NCBI RefSeq assembly: GCF_000485595.1
Contig: NW_014577769.1
Coordinates: 67,322 to 89,489, forward strand
Reading direction: 5' to 3'
Length of the DNA: 22,168 nucleotides
DNA from: Priapulus caudatus
Taxonomy: Eukaryota; Priapulida; Priapulimorpha; Priapulimorphida; Priapulidae
Shown here: positions 1-7,980 of the stretch, piece after piece
How the letters are laid out: every line of letters starts with the position of its first letter
Numbering within the stretch: position 1 is the stretch's first letter
Notes under the pieces: model-generated
Databases searched by the model: none
Told to the model about the DNA's origin: nothing
The model's input: the letters and a program-made list of their open reading frames with translations, nothing else
Made by a program: the position numbers and the translations under genes

Positions 1-238
1 GCTAGCAAGGATTGACTTCGCGGAGCGCACGCTCTGCTTGTTACTGCTTGTTTTGGGCGCGACACACATGACAACATTTATTCGTCTACGCGCTCCCGCG
101 AGTGATTGTAAATCGCAGGGAAAATTAGATGGTGTGTCGCTCAAGCAACTGGGCGAATCTTCATCCGCACCGAAAATTTTGATGCCTGCACGATCAAACG
201 TTGTTTTCTGATCTTTTGCTGCGGGCTGTGCGAATATA

Positions 239-303
239 GACTGGTAACCGTCCCTTACTATCAAAGCTTGTGTCAGTTGTATGAGAAGGACGGGCTACCA
301 GTC
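239..303. repeat. Short imperfect inverted repeat (hairpin)
   Basis: GACTGGTAACCGTCC at 239-253 is matched by the inverted copy GGACGGGCTACCAGTC at 288-303, with a 34-nt loop. The stem has one mismatch and one extra base. It resembles the end-to-end fold of a very small inverted-repeat element, but no target duplication is visible. Confidence 0.4.
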
Positions 304-1542
304 TTAGTTGGCGCTAATAATCGGACGATTGTTATAATGCAGCGATTCAATTGAGCAGTATGCTAATCACCGTGACCGTGACTGTTGGTGCCATGGTGGA
401 GGCACCGTCTGATGGCGGCAGTCTAGATCGCCGCTGTGGGTGTGTACCGCTGGCAAAGCAGCGATCAACCGTACCGCGAAAAATTCACATGATGATGTCC
501 GCCTCATAGTTATCGCATGCGGGTGCGTAATACCTAGTCGACACGCGGCACGTGACGGAGGAATAAAATTGTACAGGCGTTTGCGTTCTATGGTGGCCGG
601 TTTTATTTAAAAAAGAGCCAATTACGCGGCACTCGTTTGGAACAACGTGTCTGTCGGCGGGCCGGTTCGGCCCAACAACACGCCGCAGAAATGAAAGCCC
701 GTGAGGCACGCGACTTCGTCTGTGGGACGGACTAAGACATTTCCACTGTGTGCGTGCGTGGCCGTAAAGCAGTACACTTCCGATGGGATGGTGTGTGCAG
801 TGCGTGCGTGCGCACCACTGATAAGTGATAGTGTTGCCGCTGCTCGACGTCGACGTGCGCAGTTACGTGTGTGAGCGTCGCCCGTCGCACATGCGATGTA
901 CAGCGTGTGCAGGAATATGCCAGCTATATATACTATCAAATAGAGTACATATAATAGACAGCTGTGTTATAGATCTACTGATCATACTATATATCAAAGT
1001 GTACTAATATCATGCGTGATCCGTGCGCCTTGATTGTCGGTTGTACAAATCGTACGTATCCTTAAATTTGTATTGGGAGCTCCGCGCTTAGGCTCATGTA
1101 TGAATTGCTATACTGAAGTCATGAAGCAAACGGCACGGCTTGCCAGCTGCTGACCGCATTGTCCGTCGCAAGGTGTGCGTATATAAGGAATAGCCTGGGG
1201 ATCGAGTCCGGTGCCGGGTTGGCCCTCCTAATCTCTTACCAGTATCGGGCAGCTACAGACCGATAGTATCATGTAAGGACTCCAACCTAATTACATACAT
1301 ACTATATAATACGATTATTATCGAAGTATCTATACTATTACCCACAAACACTACCAAAATTCAACGTACACAACGAGCGGGCATAAAAGACTTAACAGAT
1401 AACTCTGACATTAAAAGCCACAAAGAGAATGGGCCTGCTGCAGACTACAATTTTAAAACACACATGCGACCTTTGTCCGGGTGATAATTCTTTATTAGTC
1501 TTTCCCGCACACATCCGACTCAATAGTTTTTCGAATGTATAG

Positions 1543-1797
1543 TTAAATTGGAATTTGCATGGGCTCACACAGTACCTCTAAATTCCAGAATGAGAATGGC
1601 TTAGAGTGAGAGTCCTTTTTAAACTTATGTAAGCCATTTTTTTGTTCTTGAGGAAAAACTACCGATCGAATTTCATCCGTGGATAGAAATTCTACATGAT
1701 TCTGAAAATCTTCTGAAAAGTAAACAGTTTCGATCGAGAGTGGATCAGGTATGTTGTAGTCCTTTGCTGTCACCACGTGTGGTAGTAACAGCTGCAT
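1543..1797 (-). CDS. Unrecognised 84-residue ORF, possible terminal exon
   Basis: An 84-codon minus-strand frame, mixed in composition and not low-complexity, ends at 1543. An AATAAA polyadenylation hexamer follows 47 nt after the stop (1496-1491, minus). The frame is also open for 14 codons upstream of its ATG, and an acceptor-like CTAACAG lies just upstream, so it could be the last exon of a leftward gene. I recognise no domain. It is rich in Phe, Ser, Lys and Glu with no membrane segment. It could equally be a chance frame or a transposon remnant. Confidence 0.2.
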   Translation of the reverse strand: MQLLLPHVVTAKDYNIPDPLSIETVYFSEDFQNHVEFLSTDEIRSVVFPQEQKNGLHKFKKDSHSKPFSFWNLEVLCEPMQIPI

Positions 1798-2325
1798 TAT
1801 ATAGCTCCACCTGTTAGATTCACCGTAATTATTAAAGTATTAAATTCAAGTTTTTCCCATCTGGTAGATGGCGCCACCATACGCCTATTTAGGAGGAATA
1901 CTCTAGTTACTAAGTTAGGTATGCATCTCAAAAAAGTGGAGTCTCTTTTTTCTAGTTCGAGTCGACCTATAATTTGTTATACCCGACTCCAAAAAATGAA
2001 TGTGAAATTTACCTTAGTCATTCAACTAGGCTCATGCCCAATCACTTTTCCGATACAAACATCAGCCGTATAGACTCAAATGCGCGGCAAGGTTTGTGAG
2101 AATTTTCTGAGGATGCAACAAACCATGTACATGCTAGTAAATGTAGACCTTTCCCTGTTTTGGTGCATCTTACTCCTGGTAATGTCCTATTAAAAGGCAT
2201 ATGTGCTCACAAGATAGGGTAATTATGTAAATGTAGGATTGGACCTTTCAGGTTTCCCCATATAATCGTATCAGATCAGATTCATGTGCCCCGTTTTGAT
2301 GTTGCATTAACATGTGTGATTTTAG

Positions 2326-2445
2326 CTATCAGTGTTGGATTATGAACGGCTGATAAGCTACAAGCACCAAAGGTTGGCTAGACTTGTCCTCTGCCTCCTT
2401 GTGCAGGGATACGTTTGGCAGGATGGCGACGCAGGTGTGCTACAG
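2326..2445 (+). CDS. IDO: IDO exon a (first recognised)
   Basis: The acceptor GATTTTAG precedes 2326 and the donor GTAAGC follows 2445. The exon is 40 whole codons (phase 0 at both ends), reading LSVLDYERLISYKHQRLARL and then the GYVWQDGDAGVLQ segment. It aligns with the helix of human IDO1 that contains HKSQRLARLVLG. Since the acceptor is phase 0, at least one coding exon must precede it. Confidence 0.88.
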
Positions 2446-5400
2446 GTAAGCTACTTCGTCAACCATATACCAGGTGTGGGATTAAGTCAGAAGAGTTTAG
2501 CATTTTGTTTACACGGTGCTGGGGTCTGAAATGTGGTGGTAAACGTTACAGCACTTTATAGCTACTACTGTTATTTCTACACTTTCTGATTAAGCAACAT
2601 GCTCAAACAGAAATACACTGTGCAGTATATGTAAGTTTAATAATGAAATTTTTGTTGTAATATTGCAGAGCATTCCAAAATGCCTTGCTGTTCCATTCCA
2701 TAAGCTTTCAATGAAACTGGGTTGGCCAGCGATGATCACGCATGCAGATATGATGTCCAACTACAAAAAGATTGACCCCAATTGGTGAGGTGATTTGATT
2801 GGTGAAAGTACATAGTGTATGCACATGAAACCCGACTGCTAATTTGCTGTGTTCTCTTATGTTTCCATGCGCCAGAGGACATTTGTTACTCGCATCTCTA
2901 CGGGATGAGCACTTATGATATTAGTCCTATTTATAGTTCTGTACTGCCATTTCAAAACTCTAATAAGCCTGATCCTCCTTGTATACCCATGTATGTTATA
3001 TCATAAGGGAGTTAGCCCTGGACCACAGGATTCCCAGAACCGCTATTTCCAATATAATCGTTGACTTTATTCAATCAGATTTCCACCAAGCGAATGTTGT
3101 AGTCTATAGTTTCCTCTGTAAAAATAACGAAGTACCAATGTAACCAGTATGTGACACAACGTGCCAGGTATAAGTGGGGACACACTCTATTGTAATATTG
3201 TTAGGAGGGTAAAATCTGATTGCTTATCTTTATTGTATGTTTTTTTGGATAATAAATTAATAATTATTAACTTGTTTTTATTTCATGGGATGAAAATGGC
3301 AGTCCACTGGAGTTAAGGTAATCCATTTGGTAGACTGATAGCTATTTAAAGGTACATGACAATGACTTCAATTTTATTTACTTATTGTATTGAAAACCTA
3401 TAATCAGTTGCTAGTTGTTGTGTTGTATCTCTAGTTAATACTATAGCTATATATAACGTTAATCTAACTCTGTGGAATGAAATGTATTTTTGTTGCAGTA
3501 ACTTGAAGCTCATCTTCAGTCTGTGTGGTGGAAAGAGTTTTGAATGGTTCTTCCTCATCCCTCTACAGATGGAAATTAACTTTGCTCAGCACATTCTTCC
3601 TGTAAGTGATTCATGTTATTGGGTATATCTGTTCTCTCAGTGTGCTAGTCACCACATTAAGAAGGGCTCCCATTTCATGGCTCCGACGCTGTACAAGTTA
3701 TCACAGTAATTATACGTGTTCATTTACCCCAGTTCTGTTATTACTCCATATCCACTCTCCTACTCGACATTGTGCACGTTTTGTCTCCCTTTACTATGAT
3801 TAATTATAATGTTTGCAATATAAATGTTAAAAATGCTTACATTGTGAATATTTACAATATCGATGGTTACAATGTTGCAGCATATTCTACAGAGCCGAGA
3901 AGCTATTGTAAACAAAGATACTAAAACCCTGGGCGATGCTTTATGCAAGTACTCTCACGGAGTAGAAATGATGACTGCAACCTTAACTAGAATGCATGGC
4001 AAGTTGGTTATAACACAGATATGTTTCAGTGTTTTATTATATATGCCACTTGTAGGACTTGAGCCCTAATTTTCAGGTACATTCTGGCTATTAACATAAG
4101 CCAATTTATGTAGTAGACGATATACTGTACAGTGTCTCTTGCATTAAAAAAATAACTCACAAGTACATCCTTTATTTTCAGAACACTGTGATCCCCGTGA
4201 ATTTTACAACTTTAGGGCATTTTTAGCAGGGTAAGAATTGTGATATTTAGCTAACGATGTTTGGAAGATTTTGATTTTTTCAGCTTGTTGTTAAGCTTAG
4301 CCTGCATTTGTGCTTCATGAGCGGAATAAATTGCTGCAAGTACCCATGCATACATGTGTTTCAATGATAACTGTGCACATATGGTCCACAAACTCATATA
4401 CTACATTTTACATTTACGAAATCATGTGTCTGTTTTGAAGGTGGCAGAGTAATGTATTCAAAGGTGGTATAATTTATGAAGGCATCTCCAGCACACCTGT
4501 AAAGGTACGTAAACTACTAGTAGAACCTGTTCATAAGAGTTGATGTCACTGATTACACTATGTCAGTGTATAATGACACTAGCTCATATATGAAGATATA
4601 TGTAGATGCATAGAGATTTGAGCGGAGTTCACACTTCATCGTACATGCCAGGCCTGGCCTGATTTCTAATACGAGATCCACTGCACGTATATATATATAT
4701 ATAATAGTTACACAGTACAGCTGAAGGGGTCGTTGTCGTATCAGGTACTACATATATGTAACCGAGGTATGTATACACAAATTGTACCAGACTTGTACTA
4801 CACAAGTGTACCCTAACCCTAACCCTAAATATACCTCGTATAAAAATATAAACATAATTAATACTAAACAACCTAAAACTACCTCTGGTACATATATGTA
4901 GTACCTGATACGACAATGACCCTTCGTGCCACAGTACACAGCATTTTATCTAATGATGTGGTGAAATTCGAACAATTAATTTGCAAATGGCACCTTCAAA
5001 ACAAGTACACCCACAGTGTACCTGATTCAAACAAAAGGGAATCTAGTTCGTGTAGTGAACTCGGTGCCAGATTCACAAGAAATGGAGGCGGAAATCAAAA
5101 CGAATAATCAAAATTCGAATCGTGCATGTTTTGGTGGTATGAACGTTCTAAGACATGTTAGCACTGCTCTAGACAGTTTCTGTTACTCAAGCAATAACAG
5201 TAAATGTCGTAAAAGTGGGACAAAACATGAGACCGGTCAGAAATTATTTTGGAAATCTTGGTCTTGACTCCATGAAAACTACTATGTAACACTCCAAATA
5301 AAGCATTTATTCCTGCCACTTGATGGCAACACCATTAAATGAGAGTAACCTTCATTATGTATTATATTATTAATTATTCAACATTCAAACATTACGCTGT

Positions 5401-7124
5401 AATAGAAAATTCACTTAACAAACTTGAAATGCAATGCTAATATTATTTCGATCTGTGTTTCTGTCATGTCTGTGTTTTATGCTTTGAATTTTCATCTGCC
5501 TTTTAACAGTTTAACAATCACTTGTGGAATTGTTTTGCCTCACCATGCACTATAGCACCCTGGTGCTAGCGCGGCACAAAGTTCGACACTGCATTGCTGC
5601 GATGAAGTGCTGGGTGTGAAACATGGAGAGTCTGCCTGGACCTTCCTCAGTGAAATGAGGCAGTACATGCCACCTGGGCACCGAGAATTCATTGCTAGTC
5701 TTGTTAAGGGACCATCTATACGAGACTTTGGTACGTAAAATGTGCAAATTTCTTACATGTTCTATTGGTCAAATAAAACATGTAACCAATTGGCTAAAAT
5801 TGACTTTGGCTTGATAATACAACTGAACCTTCTTTTGTTAAAAAATTAATAAATAAAATTAAAATTTACTTCAGCTAATAATTAACCTACAGGCCACTAC
5901 TCTTCCAGTTCAATATGTGATGGTCAAATAACAGAGATTATGAAACATTCAGACCTTAGGCCACATAAAGGCTATGCTGTCACTGCAGGAACCAGATGTC
6001 ATTACACGTTTAGGCTAATATATTTGTTGTTCATTTGCAGTGATATCACAAAATGATGTGGGTTTGGCAGAAAGTTACAACAAAGCGTTGCTATCACTTG
6101 TTCACTTTAGAGATTATCACATCCAAGTTGTAGTCAGGTACGTATAGCAATACAGAATCAGGGTCCATACAGATTAATAAGTCAAGACAAAATTCAAGGA
6201 GTTTTCCAGGACATTTCAAAGACAATTTGTATTTTTCAAGTACTAAAATTCTAGCTTAACTTAATAAAATTTAGTGTTTTCAGACTTAGCACAGCTTCAA
6301 AAGATACATTACATGGAATAGAGGACATGAAAACTTCTGATTCAGAAAAAAAACATAGATTAACAGAATTAATAAAATGAACACAGACATATTATTTGCT
6401 TTATATTTCTTATTTTATAAATTCCAGTAGTTTTGAGTACTTTTCCAGGACAATTCCAGTATAAAACACAATATTTTAAAATTCAAGGAGTTTACAAGGA
6501 GTCGTATCAAATTCCAGGACATTTCCATACCCGTGCGGACCCTGAGAATTAAAAATGTCTAGCTAGAGAGGAAGAGACAGGCATAAGAATAGAGAAATGC
6601 ATGGTGAGGGTGGGGATTATAGCAGAAAGAGGGAAAGTGAGTTAAATATCAAACAAAAACAGGAGAAAAATAGGATGAAAAGGGGTGGTGTGGACAGAGA
6701 GAGAGCGAGATACATAGTGGAATAAGAGCTGGGGGCTTATAGTTAATAGATCTGAGACAGTGAGAGATGTGTGCCAAATTACAATACCTATACATAGTAT
6801 CTGTTTGCAATACAATATAGTCTGTCTGTATTATATTTCACAGTTAATTTAAATAAAATTAAAAATAAATGATTCTATGCTGTAAAATTTCAGATACATT
6901 GTGATTCCGTCCCATCAAACAGACTGCAAAAAGAGTCATGAGAGCTTGGCAAATGTAGGAACTGGTGGATCAGGTGCGTGATTCTCCTTGACCCTGAACG
7001 TTCATTATCATACACGATCCATTATGTGAATTATAAAGGTATTTTTCCATTTGCAGGAGTACTTCCCTTCCTCAAAAGCGTGCGTGACACAACCAAGGCA
7101 CACTTGCTCCCTTTACCAGCATAA
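2326..7124 (+). CDS. IDO: Indoleamine 2,3-dioxygenase-like gene (N-terminus missing)
   Basis: This gene encodes a heme dioxygenase that opens the indole ring of L-tryptophan to N-formylkynurenine, the first step of the kynurenine pathway, in the cytosol. Ten exons join in phase: 2326-2445, 2669-2784, 3499-3601, 3881-3998, 4182-4230, 4441-4504, 5556-5730, 6041-6137, 6894-6973 and 7057-7124. They total 990 nt, or 329 residues plus TAA. Family landmarks appear in order: HQRLARLVL, GYVWQ, the FFL distal-pocket strand, EFYNFRAFLAGW, YEG, GASAAQSS, RQYMPPGHREF, DYHIQVVVRYI with the proximal heme histidine, GTGGS and FLKSVRD. Human IDO1 is 403 residues, so about 75-90 N-terminal residues are unassigned. 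All introns are GT-AG except one GC-AG. The Ser167 equivalent is Pro. An ATTAAA at 7594 is a weak poly(A) candidate. IDO is the assignment rather than TDO, because the order and spacing of these motifs are those of IDO. Confidence 0.93.
2669..2784 (+). CDS. IDO: IDO exon b
   Basis: The acceptor TATTGCAG lies before 2669 and the donor GTGAGG after 2784. The exon reads SIPKCLAVPFHKLSMKLGWP and ends in NYKKIDPN, leaving two bases of a split codon. It matches the small-domain segment [20 protein letters not shown] and the NWKKKDP motif of vertebrate IDO. Confidence 0.9.
3499..3601 (+). CDS. IDO: IDO exon c, distal heme pocket
   Basis: The acceptor TTGTTGCAG lies before 3499 and the donor GTAAGT after 3601. 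It carries LIFSLCGGKSFEWFFLIPLQ and then MEINFAQHILP. The Phe-Phe pair corresponds to F163-F164 of human IDO1. The residue equivalent to Ser167, which faces the heme ligand, is encoded by CCT (Pro) at 3560-3562. Confidence 0.9.
3881..3998 (+). CDS. IDO: IDO exon d, followed by a GC donor
   Basis: The acceptor ATGTTGCAG lies before 3881. The exon reads HILQSREAIVNKDTKTLGDA and continues to TLTRMH plus one base. The next exon needs exactly one carried-over base to give E-H-C-D-P-R. That places the exon end at 3998, and the intron then begins GCAAGT rather than GTAAGT. No nearby GT donor keeps the frame. Confidence 0.87.
4182..4230 (+). CDS. IDO: IDO exon e, substrate-binding loop
   Basis: The acceptor TATTTTCAG lies before 4182 and the donor GTAAGA after 4230. 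This 49-nt exon encodes HCDPREFYNFRAFLA. The F-Y pair and the Arg (AGG, 4214-4216) align with F226, F227 and R231 of human IDO1, which contact the substrate, but with one residue fewer between Phe and Arg. Confidence 0.88.
4441..4504 (+). CDS. IDO: IDO exon f
   Basis: The acceptor TTTTGAAG (purine before AG, slightly weak) lies before 4441 and the donor GTACGT after 4504. After completing a glycine codon it reads WQSNVFKGGIIYEGISSTPV and K, matching the GW...YEG segment that follows the substrate loop in IDO. Confidence 0.88.
4689..4703. repeat. (TA)n microsatellite
   Basis: A short alternating TA run lies in the 1051-nt IDO intron between exons f and g. Confidence 0.7.
4723..4925. mobile_element. 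Foldback (MITE-like) element in an IDO intron
   Basis: The 46-nt ends 4723-4768 and 4880-4925 are near-perfect inverted copies of each other (GAAGGGGTCGTTGTCGTATC on the left, its complement on the right). The ~110-nt centre includes CCCTAACCCTAACCCTAAA at 4811-4829, three units of the metazoan telomere repeat. There is no coding capacity and no clear target duplication. The rest of the intron (4926-5555) shows nothing recognisable. Confidence 0.75.
5556..5730 (+). CDS. IDO: IDO exon g, large conserved core
   Basis: The acceptor CACTATAG lies before 5556 and the donor GTACGT after 5730. It encodes HPGASAAQSSTLHCCDEVLG, then MRQYMPPGHREF and SIRDF. The GGSAxQSS block and the downstream Asp (human D274 position), and the RxYMPPxHRxF signature, are retained. 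This is the longest and most diagnostic exon. Confidence 0.95.
6041..6137 (+). CDS. IDO: IDO exon h, proximal heme histidine
   Basis: The acceptor CATTTGCAG lies before 6041 and the donor GTACGT after 6137. It encodes ISQNDVGLAESYNKALLSLV and then HFRDYHIQVVV. The His in DYH (CAC, 6118-6120) is the equivalent of human IDO1 His346, the axial heme ligand. Confidence 0.94.
6159..6544. mobile_element. CAGGGTCC-ended non-autonomous DNA element
   Basis: The element begins CAGGGTCCATAC and ends with CCCGTGCGGACCCTG, so the termini are inverted. Inside each end are mirrored TTCAAGGAGTTT and TCCAGGACATTTC blocks. An AGAAT motif flanks both sides (5' ACAGAAT, 3' AGAATTA), a possible target duplication. 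It sits in the intron between IDO exons h and i and has no ORF. Elements with CAGGGTCCGTAC ends are widespread in animals; assignment to a superfamily is inference. Confidence 0.65.
6560..6735 (+). repeat. Purine-rich intron tract
   Basis: The plus strand is dominated by A and G (for example GAGAGAGAGCGAGATACA) for about 170 nt between the DNA element and the next IDO acceptor. Confidence 0.5.
6894..6973 (+). CDS. IDO: IDO exon i
   Basis: The acceptor AAAATTTCAG lies before 6894 and the donor GTGCGT after 6973. It encodes YIVIPSHQTDCKKSHESLAN and VGTGGS. The GTGGT/S loop that closes over the active site in IDO is present, with Ser in the last position. Confidence 0.93.
7057..7124 (+). CDS. 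IDO: IDO terminal exon j
   Basis: The acceptor CATTTGCAG lies before 7057. After completing Gly, the exon reads VLPFLKSVRDTTKAHLLPLP and Ala, then TAA at 7122-7124. FLKSVRD-T-T is the conserved C-terminal helix of IDO, so the C-terminus is intact and of the usual length. Confidence 0.94.
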
Positions 7125-7762
7125 CAGTGCTAAACATTGTGTCCACAGACAAGCCAGAGCCAAGACAACCTATCAAGGTTCTTGGAGGGTAGGTTCTCAG
7201 TTGTACAGTGCTTTCATGCACTCGATTTGGGTTAGACGGCACCTACTAGTAATTGACAGGGCATACACAAGCCATTTCAACTATATCTGCACATGCATCT
7301 ATATATATATATAGACATATATATCATCTATATATGCTTACACAGTTGCGTATTTCGCAACGCTTTGCTGGTGCAGGCAAGAATCAATATTTTTTGCGTG
7401 TATGGTCCAGTCTGCTGGGTATATGTACCCACAGCACCTGTAAATGTTTGATCAGGTTCCTTTAACCTAACGTGTTTGAACTTCTTTTTTTACCATTTTC
7501 TCACTTACCACCATTTTAAACTTAACAGCAAGTGTCTGTAGCAAAGGTAAGATGTCTTAGAACACTCGTACATTATATCCATCAGGACGTATGATTAAAA
7601 ATTCGAATCGGTTTTCAATATCCATTGTTTTCTGATTCGCTAGTGCCAGAAGCAGCCATCCAATACATCATTGCAATAGCAACAGTGATATTGACAAATT
7701 GGTCATTTTCACTAGCAATTTTGGTTTGCGCAATAGTTTATTCGTAGTAAATGATAATATAT
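7125..7762. other. IDO 3' flank
   Basis: This is presumed 3' UTR and downstream DNA. There is no AATAAA on the plus strand close to the stop; ATTAAA at 7594-7599 is the only near match. A (TA)n microsatellite lies at 7301-7324. Two frames of 70-87 codons overlap here, but the first is mainly the read-through of the last IDO exon in the wrong frame. Confidence 0.45.
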
Positions 7763-7980
7763 CAGGGTTAGAAAATAACTTGCCAGGCAGAAACTACTTA
7801 CTGCCAGAGAAAGAGACAGACAGCAAATTTACTCACCCAGACAGAATCTTTGGTGCGTTTACTATGGTTTATTAAGAATTTCTCGGCAGGAAGTATTTGC
7901 TGCCAACATTGAGAGCAGGCAGAAAACTGACCCTTGTAGGCAGCAAAACTGCTGCTGGCTGCCCTTAATTTCAAACCCTG
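7763..7980. mobile_element. CAGGGTT-ended short inverted-repeat element
   Basis: The left end CAGGGTTAGAAAATAACTTG and the right end (complement CAGGGTTTGAAATTAAGGGC) are imperfect inverted repeats. The interior repeats GGCAG/CTGCC words many times. It is 218 bp with no ORF. Related CAGGG-NN-GAAATT starts occur at 13940 and 20192 in this window. Confidence 0.55.

Larger units (their letters stand above)
1..2325. other. Upstream region without a recognised gene
   Basis: I see no recognisable protein family here on either strand. Bases 350-950 are richer in G+C and CpG than the rest, with runs of GTGCGTGCG, and could hold a promoter, but no TATA or initiator element can be assigned with confidence. 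The missing N-terminal exon(s) of the downstream dioxygenase could lie here. I looked for the conserved N-terminal pattern (a Gly-Phe-x-Pro motif followed by Leu-Pro and an aromatic-Trp pair) and did not find it. Confidence 0.5.

Noticed and set aside
485-939. Overlapping minus-strand frames of 74 and 105 codons
   Set aside because: They overlap in different phases in a CpG-rich stretch, match no family I know, and have no splice or poly(A) context. They are most likely chance openings in GC-richer DNA.
1160-1260. Possible tRNA-like B box (GATCGAGTCC) near 1201
   Set aside because: No A box lies at a proper distance upstream and no cloverleaf pairing could be drawn.
1788-2072. Plus-strand open stretch of about 94 codons before the dioxygenase
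   Set aside because: I tested it as the missing IDO N-terminal exon, but it has no GFxP or Trp landmarks, no suitable donor near its end, and a composition unlike the downstream exons.
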